NCBI RefSeq assembly: GCF_029892515.1
Contig: NZ_JARXVF010000005.1
Location: forward strand, 62,001-126,000
Direction of reading: 5' to 3'
Origin: Pseudaminobacter soli (ex Li et al. 2025)
GTDB taxonomy: Bacteria; Pseudomonadota; Alphaproteobacteria; Rhizobiales; Rhizobiaceae
DNA: 64,000 nucleotides
A program made the translations under genes and the position numbers. Below the pieces are notes generated by a model, which worked only from the letters and a program-made list of their open reading frames with translations, was not told where the DNA came from and ran no database searches. Below are positions 24,474 through 33,122 of the stretch, in pieces. Within the stretch, counting starts at the first letter, position 1; each line of letters begins with the position of its first letter.

Positions 24474-25712
24474 CTAGGCCGGCACCATCGCCTTCGCACT
24501 CGCCAGTTGCTTCAGATGCTGCGCTCCGGCTGCAATATCTGCCTCGCTCGGGCTCAGCCCGGCCGCCAGCAGCCGGCGCGCGATCATATGGTCAGACGGC
24601 TTGTTGATGGAGTCGACGGCCACAAGGCGCGCGCCCTGAAAATGAAAGACCGAGAAAGCGTTCTCCTCCGGATTGCCGGAGACCACGCAATGATTGGCGT
24701 CAAGCGACAGACCTGCAGTCTGCAGCTTCATGTCGCTCTGATCGGACCAGAACCATGCGACCTCGGCGTAAGCGTCGGAGCGCCCGACGATGGACCGCGC
24801 GACATGCTTGGCCTGGTCGGTCGCGTTCTGGACCGATTCCAGCCGCACGCGCCGGCCGACCTGATGATGCTCGTAGCTTACGCAATCGCCGACCGCATAG
24901 ACATGCGGCGCCGAGGTGCGCATGTGGCCGTCGACGACGATACCATTGTCCACGAGGAGACCGGCTTCCACGGCGAGCTCGACATTGGGGACCGCGCCGA
25001 TGCCCAGAACCACCATGTCGGCCTCGAACCTGCGGCCATCAGCGGTTGAAACCGCCTTTACACGTCCACCCTCGCCTTCGATGACGGCGAGCTGCACGCC
25101 GGTGAAGATGTCGATGCCGGCGGTCCGGCTCCTCTTTTCCACATGGGCGGAGACCATCGGCGCCACCGATCGCGCCAGCACGCGAGGCGCGGCTTCGATG
25201 AGCGTCGTTACCTTGCGCGCTGCCAGGCAGCTATGCGCCATCTCCATGCCGATGAAGCCGCCGCCGACGATGACGACGTTCAGCACCTCGGGCATCATTT
25301 CGCGGATGCGGCGTGCATCCTCCATGTTGCGCAGCGTAACGACGCCATTGAGATCCACGCCCGGCAGATTCGGTATCCGCGCCCGGGCCCCGGTCGCCAG
25401 AATGAGATGCGTCCAGTCCAGTTCCCGCCCGTCGGCAAGCACGAGCTTGCGGGCGTCGAGGCTAATCTTCTCGACGCGAGCGCCGAGCATCAGCTCGATG
25501 GAATTGTCGCGATAGACGGCTTCGGGACGTAGGACGAGGCCGGCCGAGTCGGGGGATTTCAGGTAGGATTTGGAAAGTGGCGGCTTGTGATAGGGAAGAT
25601 CGGTCTCGTCGTTGATCAGGACGATATCCCCCGCGTAGCCTTCCTGTCGGAGGCTGACCGCGGCCTGGGAGCCGGCGTGCCCCGCGCCGACGATGATGCA
25701 CCTATCGCCCAT
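24474..25712 (-). CDS. Ferredoxin reductase-type FAD/NAD(P)H oxidoreductase
   Basis: 412 residues from the ATG at 25712 (MGDRCIIVGAGHAGSQ); longer upstream frames do not look like protein. It has two dinucleotide folds: FAD GxGxxG at 9-14, NAD GGGFIGMEMA near 153-162, and the second FAD motif VYAVGDC near 275. The overall layout, including PYHKPPLSKSYL and a C-terminal thioredoxin-reductase-unlike domain, is that of rubredoxin/ferredoxin reductases of oxygenase systems (PuxA, TerPA, ThcD type). The likely electron acceptor is the [2Fe-2S] ferredoxin encoded at 33123. It is divergent from the creatininase-ABC unit across a region with a TetR-type palindrome. Confidence 0.88.
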   Translation of the reverse strand: MGDRCIIVGAGHAGSQAAVSLRQEGYAGDIVLINDETDLPYHKPPLSKSYLKSPDSAGLVLRPEAVYRDNSIELMLGARVEKISLDARKLVLADGRELDWTHLILATGARARIPNLPGVDLNGVVTLRNMEDARRIREMMPEVLNVVIVGGGFIGMEMAHSCLAARKVTTLIEAAPRVLARSVAPMVSAHVEKRSRTAGIDIFTGVQLAVIEGEGGRVKAVSTADGRRFEADMVVLGIGAVPNVELAVEAGLLVDNGIVVDGHMRTSAPHVYAVGDCVSYEHHQVGRRVRLESVQNATDQAKHVARSIVGRSDAYAEVAWFWSDQSDMKLQTAGLSLDANHCVVSGNPEENAFSVFHFQGARLVAVDSINKPSDHMIARRLLAAGLSPSEADIAAGAQHLKQLASAKAMVPA

Positions 25713-26170
25713 GTCCCCTCCACATACTCCACCGGCCGACGCCAGTCGGCCGCGCCTTGCGCGATCAAAAACCTCCCGCAAGGCAACTCCGCTCTCCGGC
25801 CCGCACGCGAAAATACGCGCGCAAAAACTCCCCCGACTCGAACGGCAGGTAATTTTGTTGCACATCTCCACAGGGATTTAAACAATTAGTTTGACCGATC
25901 GGTCAGATCGGTTAGTAGTACCTCGATGTCGCCGGCAGGTCCGGACGAAATCGGGAGGGGATCAACGATGAGTCGAGCGGAAGCCGCGCAACCATGCGCC
26001 ACCCTGGCTCGCATCTCGCCGGACTGTTCCGGATTTCCAGAATTTTCGCCGCCCTCGGCTGAGGGCGAACCGGCAGCGCTTCGGATGGCTCGTGGAGGTC
26101 CATTCGGCGGTTGCCTTTGCGGGCACTGACGCAGCGACGCGCCACCGATCGAGAGGGAGGGATTGGAAAC
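25713..26170. promoter_or_regulatory. 458-nt divergent control region without a gene
   Basis: It separates the minus-strand flavoprotein gene from the plus-strand creatininase-ABC unit. It is markedly AT-richer around 25840-25920 than the flanks and contains the 14-bp palindrome at 25892-25905. No open frame with protein-like composition was seen on either strand. A strong Shine-Dalgarno (GAGGGAGGG, 26153-26161) marks its right end. Confidence 0.7.
25892..25905. promoter_or_regulatory. Perfect 14-bp palindrome TGACCGATCGGTCA, candidate TetR/RutR-type operator
   Basis: The sequence is its own reverse complement and is preceded by T, giving TTGACC-N4-GGTCAG. The E. coli RutR consensus is TTGACCANNTGGTCAA (from memory), so the half-site TTGACC-/-GGTCA is shared. 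It lies about 180 nt from the flavoprotein start and 265 nt from the creatininase start. A RutR-like TetR protein is encoded in the same cluster at 32354. Confidence 0.55.
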
Positions 26171-26968
26171 TTGAAGAGATACTGGTCCGATTACACGAGC
26201 GAGGAATTTTCCCGGCTCGACCGCGAAAAGATCGTGGCGGTTCTGCCCGTCGGCGCCACCGAGCAGCATGGGCCTCACTTGCCGCTGTCGGTCGATGCGG
26301 CGATTGCCAGCGGCATTGTCGCGGCAACAGTCGAGCGCCTGCCCGAAACGAGCAAGGCACTGTTTCTTCCCACCCAGCCCATCGGCAAGAGCAACGAGCA
26401 CGGCCGCTATCCCGGCACGCTGACTTTTTCGGCGCAGACCCTAATCGCAATGTGGTGCGAGATCGGCGACTGCGTGGCCGCCAGCGGCGTGAAGAAGCTC
26501 GTGCTTCTCAACAGCCATGGCGGGCAGATCAGCACCATGGACATCGTTGCGCGTGAGCTGCGCATCAAGCACGGCATGATGGTGTTCTCGGTCAACTGGT
26601 TCGGCCAGGGCATGCCGGAAGGCGTCTACACCGACCATGAGCTGCGCCACGGCATTCATGCCGGCGACATGGAAACCTCGGTCATGCTCGAGCTGCATCC
26701 CGACCTCGTGAACATGAGCAAGGCGCAGAACTTCGCCACGCTTACCGAGACCTTCGCCCGCGACTTCCAGCACATCTCCCTTTCGGGCGCCAAGCCCGGC
26801 TGGCAGATCCAGGACATCAACCCCTATGGCGCGGCCGGCAACGCCGCGGCGGCAACGGCCGAAAAGGGCCGCAAGACCATCGACTTCGCAGCCGACCGGC
26901 TGGTCGAACTCCTGGCCGAGGTCGAGCGCGCGCCGCTCTCCTGGCTCGACAACAGCCCCGCCTGGTGA
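26171..26968 (+). CDS. Creatininase-family amidohydrolase
   Basis: About 265 residues from a TTG at 26171, chosen because GAGGGAGG lies 10 nt upstream and the family starts near this point (LKRYWSDYTSEEFSRLD). An upstream TTG at 26111 would add 20 unlikely residues. The metal-ligand pattern of the family is complete: GATEQHGPHLPLSVDA (Glu, His, Asp), NSHGGQ, and GIHAGDMETSVML with the last Glu. Family members hydrolyse cyclic or linear amides (creatinine, formylated pyrimidines, mycofactocin precursor). The substrate here is unknown. First gene of a transporter-hydrolase unit, 9 nt before the ABC ATPase. Confidence 0.87.
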   Translation: MKRYWSDYTSEEFSRLDREKIVAVLPVGATEQHGPHLPLSVDAAIASGIVAATVERLPETSKALFLPTQPIGKSNEHGRYPGTLTFSAQTLIAMWCEIGDCVAASGVKKLVLLNSHGGQISTMDIVARELRIKHGMMVFSVNWFGQGMPEGVYTDHELRHGIHAGDMETSVMLELHPDLVNMSKAQNFATLTETFARDFQHISLSGAKPGWQIQDINPYGAAGNAAAATAEKGRKTIDFAADRLVELLAEVERAPLSWLDNSPAW

Positions 26969-26977
26969 GGTGAAGCA

Positions 26978-27787
26978 ATGAACATGGTCGCCACTCCTTC
27001 TCCGTCGGCCCAGCCGTTGATCCAGATCGAGAACGTCTACAAGCAGTACGGCACCGGCGTCGTTGCGGTCCGCGACATGTCGTTGACCATCGAGCAGGGT
27101 CAGTTCGTCAGCTTTCTCGGGCCCTCGGGCTGCGGCAAGAGCACCGCGCTGCGCATGATCGCCGGCCTGTCCGAGGTTTCGGCCGGCAAGATCCGCGTCA
27201 ATGGCCACGAGCCCGGCAAGGGCAGCGGCCCTCATGACATCGGCTTCGTCTTCCAGGAGCCGACGCTGATGCCCTGGGCGACCGTGTTCGAAAACGTCTA
27301 TCTGCCGCTGCGCCTGAGCGGCATGTCGCGCAAGGACGCCACGCCGCGAATCGAAGAGGTGCTGGCGCAGGTGGGCTTGACCAAATTCGCCAAGGCCTAT
27401 CCGCGCGAACTGTCGGGCGGCATGAAGATGCGCGTTTCCATCGCCCGCGCGCTGGCGACCCGCCCGCGCCTGCTGCTCATGGATGAGCCGTTTGCGGCGC
27501 TCGACGAGATGACGCGCTTCAAGCTCAACAACGACGTGCTGCGGCTGTGGCAGGAACATGGGCTGACGGTGATCTTCGTCACCCACAGCGTCTACGAGTC
27601 CGTCTACCTGTCGAACCGCGTGGTGGTGATGGCTGCCCGGCCGGGCCGCGTCGTCGCCGACATCGCCATCCCCGGTGCCTATCCGCGTGCGGAGAACTTC
27701 CGCACCACCAAGGAATACACCGACAGCTGCCAAATCGTGTCCGACGCGCTGAACGAGACGCTCGGCACCGACGACATCGATCATTGA
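26978..27787 (+). CDS. ABC transporter ATP-binding protein, SsuB/TauB/RibXY-associated type
   Basis: 269 residues. Walker A GPSGCGKST (about 48-56), Q-loop VFQEPTLMPW, signature LSGGMKMRVSIARAL, Walker B LLLMDEPFAALDE and H-loop THSVYES are all present. The ATPase groups with nitrate/sulfonate/taurine and pyrimidine-precursor importers. It works with the permease at 27798 and the binding protein at 31287. The E. coli-type signature LSGGQ is altered to LSGGM, as is common in this subfamily. Confidence 0.93.
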   Translation: MNMVATPSPSAQPLIQIENVYKQYGTGVVAVRDMSLTIEQGQFVSFLGPSGCGKSTALRMIAGLSEVSAGKIRVNGHEPGKGSGPHDIGFVFQEPTLMPWATVFENVYLPLRLSGMSRKDATPRIEEVLAQVGLTKFAKAYPRELSGGMKMRVSIARALATRPRLLLMDEPFAALDEMTRFKLNNDVLRLWQEHGLTVIFVTHSVYESVYLSNRVVVMAARPGRVVADIAIPGAYPRAENFRTTKEYTDSCQIVSDALNETLGTDDIDH

Positions 27788-27797
27788 AGGCTTGGCC

Positions 27798-28631
27798 ATG
27801 AGCACCGAGACCCCCATCCTCAATTCAGAGCAGAACCGCCGTGCCCGCATCGAGCGGCGCAAGGCCGTCATCATGCCGACCCTGGCGATCGCCATCGCGC
27901 TTCTCATCTGGGAAGGCCTGGTTCGCTATTACGAGGTTCCGCACTACCTGATCCCGGCGCCGTCGCTGGTCGCCGAAACGCTCATCAAGGACGGTCCGTC
28001 GCTGATGAGCTCGATGTTCTTCACCATCAAGCTGACCATGCTGTCGCTCATGTGCGCCATCGCCGGCGGCGTGATCCTGGGCATGATCTTTGCGCTGTCG
28101 CGCACGGTTGAGATGAGCTTCTTTCCGTTCGCGGTCATCCTGCAGGTGACGCCGGTGGTGGCGATCGCGCCGCTGATCCTCATCTATGTGCGCGACACCT
28201 TCACCGCTCTCTTGATCTGCGCCTGGATCGTCGCCTTCTTCCCGATCCTGTCGAACACGGTGATCGGCCTGCGCAGCGCCGACCACAATCTGCGTGACCT
28301 GTTCAAGCTCTACCAGGCAACGCCGCTGCAGCGCCTGCGCTATCTGCTGGCGCCGAGCGCCCTGCCCTATTTCATGGCGGCGCTGAAGATCGCCGGCGGT
28401 CTGTCGCTGATCGGCGCGGTGGTTGCCGAGTTCGTCGCCGGCACCGCCGGCCAGAACACCGGCCTTGCCTCGCGCATCCTGGAATCAAGCTTCCGCAACG
28501 AGATCCCGCGCATGTTCGCCGCGCTGTTCCTGGTGTCCGTGCTGGGCATCGTGATCTTCCTGGCGACCAGCTGGCTGTCACGCGCCGTTCTCGGCCGCTG
28601 GCACGAGAGCGAAATCCGCCGGGAGTCCTGA
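27798..28631 (+). CDS. ABC transporter permease, SsuC/TauC type
   Basis: 277 residues from the ATG at 27798 (MSTETPILNS). Six predicted membrane helices. The cytoplasmic coupling loop lies at about 180-200 (GLRSADHNLRDLFKLYQATPLQRL), matching the binding-protein-dependent transport motif of this family. It probably forms a homodimer, since only one permease is encoded. It starts 10 nt after the ATPase and ends 2 nt before the amidohydrolase, so it sits inside a tight operon. Confidence 0.92.
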   Translation: MSTETPILNSEQNRRARIERRKAVIMPTLAIAIALLIWEGLVRYYEVPHYLIPAPSLVAETLIKDGPSLMSSMFFTIKLTMLSLMCAIAGGVILGMIFALSRTVEMSFFPFAVILQVTPVVAIAPLILIYVRDTFTALLICAWIVAFFPILSNTVIGLRSADHNLRDLFKLYQATPLQRLRYLLAPSALPYFMAALKIAGGLSLIGAVVAEFVAGTAGQNTGLASRILESSFRNEIPRMFAALFLVSVLGIVIFLATSWLSRAVLGRWHESEIRRES

Positions 28632-28633
28632 TC

Positions 28634-29878
28634 GTGACGGACGGGAACGAGATGGTCCGCGACCACGCGACCGCATCGGGACAGCCCTTGCGGCTGTCCG
28701 GCGTGAGCCTGCCCGGCCAGCCGGGCCGCTATGATCTTGTCGTCGCAGGCGGCCGGATCGCCGATCTTGTTCCCTCCCTCGAAACCAAGGGCGGCGTCGT
28801 CACGCCGCTCTTCGCCGACGTGCATGTGCATCTCGACAAGACCTACACCATCTCGCGCATTGGCGCGGAGGCAAACGCCCGGGTCGAGTGCCTGTTCGAC
28901 GCCATCGCGCTGATGGAGCAGGATCGCCCGAACTGGACGGCAGCCGATATCCGCGCCCGCGCAAGCCTTGCGCTGGAAGCCGCCTATCGGCAGGGCGTGG
29001 GCGCCATGCGCACGCATATCGACTGGGTATCGCACGAAGTGCCCGAAGCCTGGCCCGTGCTCGTCGAGCTCAGGCAGGAGTGGAAGGGCCGCATCGATCT
29101 CCAGCTGGCCGCACTCATCCATGGCGACATCGTGCCGGACGCCGGTGCAGCGATCGCCGCGCGGGTGAAAGAGGACAAAGCCGTCTTCGGCGCCTTCTTC
29201 TATCGCAATGCCGACCTTGCGACCAAGGTCGAGACGATGTTCGCGTTGGCCGCGGCCCATGATCTCGATCTCGATTTCCATGTCGACGAAGGGCTCGATC
29301 CGGAGGCCGACGGCCTGTCGCTGATCATCGACGCAGCAGAGCGCCACCGAATGGCGGGTCGCGTGCTGTGCGGCCATGCCTGCTCGCTGACCTTGCGCTC
29401 CGCCGACGAGTTGGAGCGCATCCTTGCAGCGGGTGCGAAAGCCGGCGTGGCGCTGGTTTCGCTGCCGACGACCAATCTCTATCTGCAGGACCGCGCGACC
29501 GGGCGCTCCCCTCGCCAGCGCGGCATCGCCCCGCTGAAGGAAGCGCGGAAGGCCGGCATGACGGTCATGCTCGCCTCCGACAATGTGCGCGACGCCTTCT
29601 ATCCCTATGGCGATTACGACCCGCTTTCCGTCCTGCGGCTGGCGGCTCCCGCCGGCCATCTCGAGCCGGAAGACTGGCTCGACAGCATCACCACCCTGCC
29701 GGCGCGCTGGTGCGCAAGCAGCATCGCGACGCCCGTGGCGAAGGGCATGCCGGCAAACTTCGTCTGGCACGCCGCAAGCGACCTAGGCGACCTGATCAGC
29801 CGGCCTCAGGCACAGCGCATCGTCTACCGGGGCGGCGAGCCGCTGCCGGCAAGCATTCAAGACTGGAGAAACGCATGA
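28634..29878 (+). CDS. Cytosine deaminase-like amidohydrolase
   Basis: 414 residues from a GTG 2 nt after the permease. It is a metal-dependent TIM-barrel hydrolase of the CodA/AtzC group: HVHLDKT (metal His pair), THIDWV, FHVDEGLD (His and catalytic Glu), CGHACSL (His) and the metal Asp in ASDNVRDAFYPYG. The HLDKT and SDNVRDAFYPYG motifs are shared with cytosine deaminase, so I expect hydrolytic deamination or amide cleavage of a pyrimidine- or triazine-like ring. The real substrate is unknown. It overlaps the next gene by 4 nt. Confidence 0.88.
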   Translation: MTDGNEMVRDHATASGQPLRLSGVSLPGQPGRYDLVVAGGRIADLVPSLETKGGVVTPLFADVHVHLDKTYTISRIGAEANARVECLFDAIALMEQDRPNWTAADIRARASLALEAAYRQGVGAMRTHIDWVSHEVPEAWPVLVELRQEWKGRIDLQLAALIHGDIVPDAGAAIAARVKEDKAVFGAFFYRNADLATKVETMFALAAAHDLDLDFHVDEGLDPEADGLSLIIDAAERHRMAGRVLCGHACSLTLRSADELERILAAGAKAGVALVSLPTTNLYLQDRATGRSPRQRGIAPLKEARKAGMTVMLASDNVRDAFYPYGDYDPLSVLRLAAPAGHLEPEDWLDSITTLPARWCASSIATPVAKGMPANFVWHAASDLGDLISRPQAQRIVYRGGEPLPASIQDWRNA

Positions 29879-31257
29879 ACGTGGCGACCAAGCCAACGCG
29901 CGCCTATGACTGGGCGGCCTTCCGCGCCGAGATCGACGGCATCCGCGTCTATGACGATCCCAAGCAGGTGGAACTGCGCTCGCGCGACTATCTCTGGTAC
30001 AGCCCCATCCTCAGCGAGGACATCGGCCACTGCGTGGGCGATCTGGTGGTGATCCCGAAGGATCAGGACGAAGTGCGTCGCGTGGTCGCCGCGGCCGCGC
30101 GGCTGCGCATCCCCGTCACCGTGCGCGGCGGCGGCACGGGCAACTACGGCCAGTGCGTGCCGCTCGAAGGCGGCATCATCCTCGACATGACCAAGATCGA
30201 CCGGGTTCTGGCAATCGAGCCGGGACGGGTGCGCGTGGAAGCCGGCGCCCGCATCGCGCGCCTCGACGACGCCGTGCGCGAGACCGGGCAGGAACTGCTC
30301 ATGTACCCCTCGACGCGTCGCATCGCCACCATCGGCGGCTTCTTCACCGGCGGCTCGGGCGGCATCGGCTCGCTGCGCCACGGCATGCTGCGCGACGACG
30401 GCAACATCTATTCGGTCAAGGTGATGACCGTGGAAGTCGAGCCGCAGATCATCGAACTGCACGGCCGCGACATCCAGAAGGTCCAGCACGCCTACGGCAC
30501 CAACGGCATCGTGATGGAGCTCGAGATCGGGCTCACCAAGTCGACCGACTGGGTCCACACCGCGGCACTCTTCGAAAGCTATGACGCCACGCTGCGCTTC
30601 TGCCTCAAGGCGCTGGAAGACAGCCTCGACTGCTACCTGCTGACGACGGTCGACCGGCGCTTCGCCCGCTTCTACACGAAGTTCGGAGAGCTCTTCCCCT
30701 CCGACCGCGATGCCGTTTTCGCGATGATCGCACCGAGCGACATGGCCAAGTTCGAGGCTCTTGTCGCCGAATTCGGCGGTCGCGTTTCCTTCGCCATGAC
30801 CAAGGAGGAACTGCACGCCAAGGGTCTGCAGCCGGCTTACGAATGCGGCTGGAACCACACCACGCTGCAGGCGCTGAAGGCCGAGCCCGGCTGGACCTAC
30901 CTGCAGGTGGCCTATCCGCGCCCCTTCGACCCCGAGGTCGTCAAGCGCCAGATGGAGCGCTACGGCGACGAGCAATACATGCACCACGAGATGGCGCGGC
31001 TGGAGGGCGAGGTGCAGATCTTCGGCCTGCCGCTGGTGCGCTACCACAGCCGCGAAGACACCTACCGGGTCATCCGCGAACTCGAGCAGCTGGACGGCTG
31101 CGACATCTACGATCCGCACGCCTACACCATCGAGGACGGCGGCATGAAGCAGATCGACACCGTGCAGATCGACTTCAAGAAAAAAGCAGATCCTTTCGGC
31201 CTCCTCAATCCGGGGAAGACGCGAGGCTGGACGGCCGAGATGGCCGCCAAAGGCTGA
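29875..31257 (+). CDS. FAD-binding oxidoreductase, PCMH (VAO/GlcD) type
   Basis: 460 residues from an ATG overlapping the amidohydrolase stop (ATGA). The N-terminal PCMH FAD domain (about 40-220) shows VTVRGGGTGNYGQCVPLEGG, MYPSTRRIATIGGFFTGGSGGIGSLRHG and YGTNGIVMELEI. The position normally used for covalent His-FAD attachment is not a histidine, so FAD should be bound non-covalently. The C-terminal half resembles glycolate/lactate-type oxidase caps. It would oxidise a CH-OH, CH-NH or ring carbon of the pathway compound. Substrate unknown. Confidence 0.85.
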   Translation: MNVATKPTRAYDWAAFRAEIDGIRVYDDPKQVELRSRDYLWYSPILSEDIGHCVGDLVVIPKDQDEVRRVVAAAARLRIPVTVRGGGTGNYGQCVPLEGGIILDMTKIDRVLAIEPGRVRVEAGARIARLDDAVRETGQELLMYPSTRRIATIGGFFTGGSGGIGSLRHGMLRDDGNIYSVKVMTVEVEPQIIELHGRDIQKVQHAYGTNGIVMELEIGLTKSTDWVHTAALFESYDATLRFCLKALEDSLDCYLLTTVDRRFARFYTKFGELFPSDRDAVFAMIAPSDMAKFEALVAEFGGRVSFAMTKEELHAKGLQPAYECGWNHTTLQALKAEPGWTYLQVAYPRPFDPEVVKRQMERYGDEQYMHHEMARLEGEVQIFGLPLVRYHSREDTYRVIRELEQLDGCDIYDPHAYTIEDGGMKQIDTVQIDFKKKADPFGLLNPGKTRGWTAEMAAKG

Positions 31258-31286
31258 ACCTGAAATCAAATGGGAGAAAATTTCAG

Positions 31287-32297
31287 ATGAAGAACTTGCT
31301 TGGAGCGGCGATCACCGCTCTTTCGCTGGCCATGTCGGCGCAGCTCGCTGACGCGGGCGACAAGGTGACCGTGGGAACCAACTGGCTCGCGCAGGCCGGC
31401 CATGGCGGCTTCTACCAGGCAGTGGCCGATGGCACCTATGAGAAGTACGGCCTCGACGTCACCATCGAAATGGGCGGCCCGCAGGTCAACAACCGGCCGA
31501 TGCTCGCGGCGGGACGCCTCGACTTCCTGCTGACCGGCAACCTGCTCTTGTCCTTCCACAATGTCGCCAACAACATCCCGACCACGGTGGTGGCGGCCTT
31601 CTACCAGAAGGACCCGCAGGTGCTGATGGCGCATGAAGGCGCCTACAAGGACTTCAACGACCTCGTCAACGCGCCGACCATCCTGCTCGCCAAGGACAGC
31701 CAGTATGGCTTCTTTCCTTGGCTGGTGAACGACTTCGGCTTCAAGGACGAGCAGATCCGCCCCTATGGCTACAGCCTCGCCCAATTCCTCGGCGACGAGA
31801 AGATGGTGCAGCAGGCCTATGCCACCGCCGAGCCGATCTATGCCGAGAAGCAGGGTGCCAAGGTTACGACCTATCTGCTCGCCGACCACGGCTACAGCAC
31901 CTATGCCAACACCATCGAAACCCGCCAGGAACTGATCGACAAGAACCCGGAACTGGTGCAGCGTTTTGTTGACGCGACAATCGTGGGTTGGAATAACTTC
32001 CTCTATGGCGATCACAGCAAGGCCTATGAGCTGATCCTCAAGGACAACCCGGACATGAGCGCAGAGACGCTCGACGGCGAGTTGGCGATGCTCAAGAAGC
32101 TGGAGCTGATCGACGGCGGGGACACTCTGGAAAAAGGCATCGGCGCCATCTCGATGGATCGGGTCAAGGACTTTTACGAACTCGCGGTCAAGGCCGGCAT
32201 CGTGACCGGCGAGAAGATCGACATCTCGAAGGTCGCAACCGACGCTTTCGTCAACAAGGGCGTTGGCCTCGACATCAAGAAGCAGTTGAATCCGTAA
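31287..32297 (+). CDS. ABC transporter substrate-binding protein, NMT1/THI5-like
   Basis: 336 residues from ATG 31287, with GGGAG upstream and a Sec signal (MKNLLGAAITALSLAMSAQLADA). The mature protein begins DKVTVGTNWLAQAGHGGFYQAVADGTY, the hallmark of NMT1/THI5-like binding proteins for thiamine precursors, riboflavin, pyrimidines or sulfonates. It delivers the substrate to the permease and ATPase encoded upstream. Its separation from those genes by the two enzyme genes suggests that the enzymes act on what it imports. Confidence 0.92.
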   Translation: MKNLLGAAITALSLAMSAQLADAGDKVTVGTNWLAQAGHGGFYQAVADGTYEKYGLDVTIEMGGPQVNNRPMLAAGRLDFLLTGNLLLSFHNVANNIPTTVVAAFYQKDPQVLMAHEGAYKDFNDLVNAPTILLAKDSQYGFFPWLVNDFGFKDEQIRPYGYSLAQFLGDEKMVQQAYATAEPIYAEKQGAKVTTYLLADHGYSTYANTIETRQELIDKNPELVQRFVDATIVGWNNFLYGDHSKAYELILKDNPDMSAETLDGELAMLKKLELIDGGDTLEKGIGAISMDRVKDFYELAVKAGIVTGEKIDISKVATDAFVNKGVGLDIKKQLNP

Positions 32298-32313
32298 TCG
32301 ACGCAACAAGGAA

Positions 32314-32337
32314 GCGAGGGGCTCACCGGCCCCTCGC
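32314..32337 (+). repeat. Strong intercistronic hairpin after the binding-protein gene
   Basis: GCGAGGGGC (32314-32322) and GCCCCTCGC (32329-32337) pair perfectly over a 6-nt loop, 17 nt after the binding-protein stop. No U-run follows (CGGAAACG), so it is more likely an mRNA 3' end protector or partial terminator that lowers expression of the downstream TetR gene relative to the binding protein. Confidence 0.6.
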
Positions 32338-32353
32338 CGGAAACGATCTGGCG

Positions 32354-33013
32354 ATGAGTGAAGACAACGCTGAAACTCCGGACAACGGCGAACTGAGCGC
32401 GCGCGAGAAGGTTCTCGATCGCCGCCGGCGCATTCTGGCCGCCATCAGGGATGCGGCGATCGACGAGTTCGCCAGCAAGGGACTGGTCGGTGCCTCCACG
32501 CAGGCCATCGCCCAGCGCGCCGGCCTGACCAAGCCGCAGCTGCACTACTACATTTCCAGCAAGGAAGAGCTTTACGAGGATATCCTCGTCTACATTCTGG
32601 ACGAGTGGCAGGAGCTTTTCATCAGCGCCTCGACGGGCGACGACCCGGCTCAGATCATTCGCGCCTACATCCATAAGAAATTGGAGTACGGGCAGAAGAA
32701 TCCCAAGGCGTCGCGCCTGTTCACCACCGAAATCGCCAATGGCGCGCCGTTCCTCGGCCGTCATTGGGCGCAGTATCAGGCCTCCACGCAGCAGGCGGTG
32801 AAGCTGATCCAGTCATGGGTCGACCAGGGCCTTATCCGGCCAGTCGATCCCCTGCTGTTCCAGATGCACATCTGGGCCGTGACCCAGCACTACGCCGACT
32901 TCGAGGTTCAGATCCGCAGCTTCATGCAGCTGAGCGACAACGAGGAGCTCGACATGGTGCGCGTCGAGGAAGAGGTGACTGCCCTCTTCCTGCGCGCCTG
33001 CGGCCTTCAATAA
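32354..33013 (+). CDS. RutR-like TetR-family regulator
   Basis: 219 residues. The N-terminal helix-turn-helix spans about 26-70 (AQRAGLTKPQLHYYISSKEELYEDI). The C-terminal domain is of the RutR type (TetR_C_13): NPKASRLFTTEIANGAPFL and HIWAVTQHYADFEVQI align closely with the same segments of E. coli RutR, the uracil/thymine-responsive repressor. I infer a pyrimidine-like effector and control of the divergent promoters at 25.7-26.2 kb through the 14-bp palindrome. It is the last-but-one gene of the unit. Confidence 0.88.
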   Translation: MSEDNAETPDNGELSAREKVLDRRRRILAAIRDAAIDEFASKGLVGASTQAIAQRAGLTKPQLHYYISSKEELYEDILVYILDEWQELFISASTGDDPAQIIRAYIHKKLEYGQKNPKASRLFTTEIANGAPFLGRHWAQYQASTQQAVKLIQSWVDQGLIRPVDPLLFQMHIWAVTQHYADFEVQIRSFMQLSDNEELDMVRVEEEVTALFLRACGLQ

Positions 33014-33122
33014 TCCGCTTTTCCCAAGCGATAGAACACCGCCCCCGGTCTCCGACCCGGCGCCTCAACATATGCGGCCTTGCCGCCGCGACATGACAAA
33101 CTGGAATTCGAAAGGCCCGCCA

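Noticed and set aside
26441-27907. 488-codon minus-strand frame across creatininase and ABC ATPase genes
   Set aside because: It spans two well-supported genes and one gap, which no real antisense gene would be expected to do.
29368-29874. Upstream extension of the FAD oxidase frame
   Set aside because: The extension overlaps the amidohydrolase gene and reads as Arg/Gly-rich shadow; the ATG at 29875 overlaps the upstream stop and matches the family start.
29857-31269. 470-codon minus-strand open frame opposite the FAD oxidase
   Set aside because: The plus-strand frame encodes conserved PCMH motifs and overlaps its neighbours by ATGA; the antisense translation is Val/Asp/His-rich shadow sequence.
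30843-31286. Upstream extension of the NMT1-type binding protein
   Set aside because: A signal peptide begins at 31287 behind a Shine-Dalgarno; the extension is a shadow of the oxidase gene.
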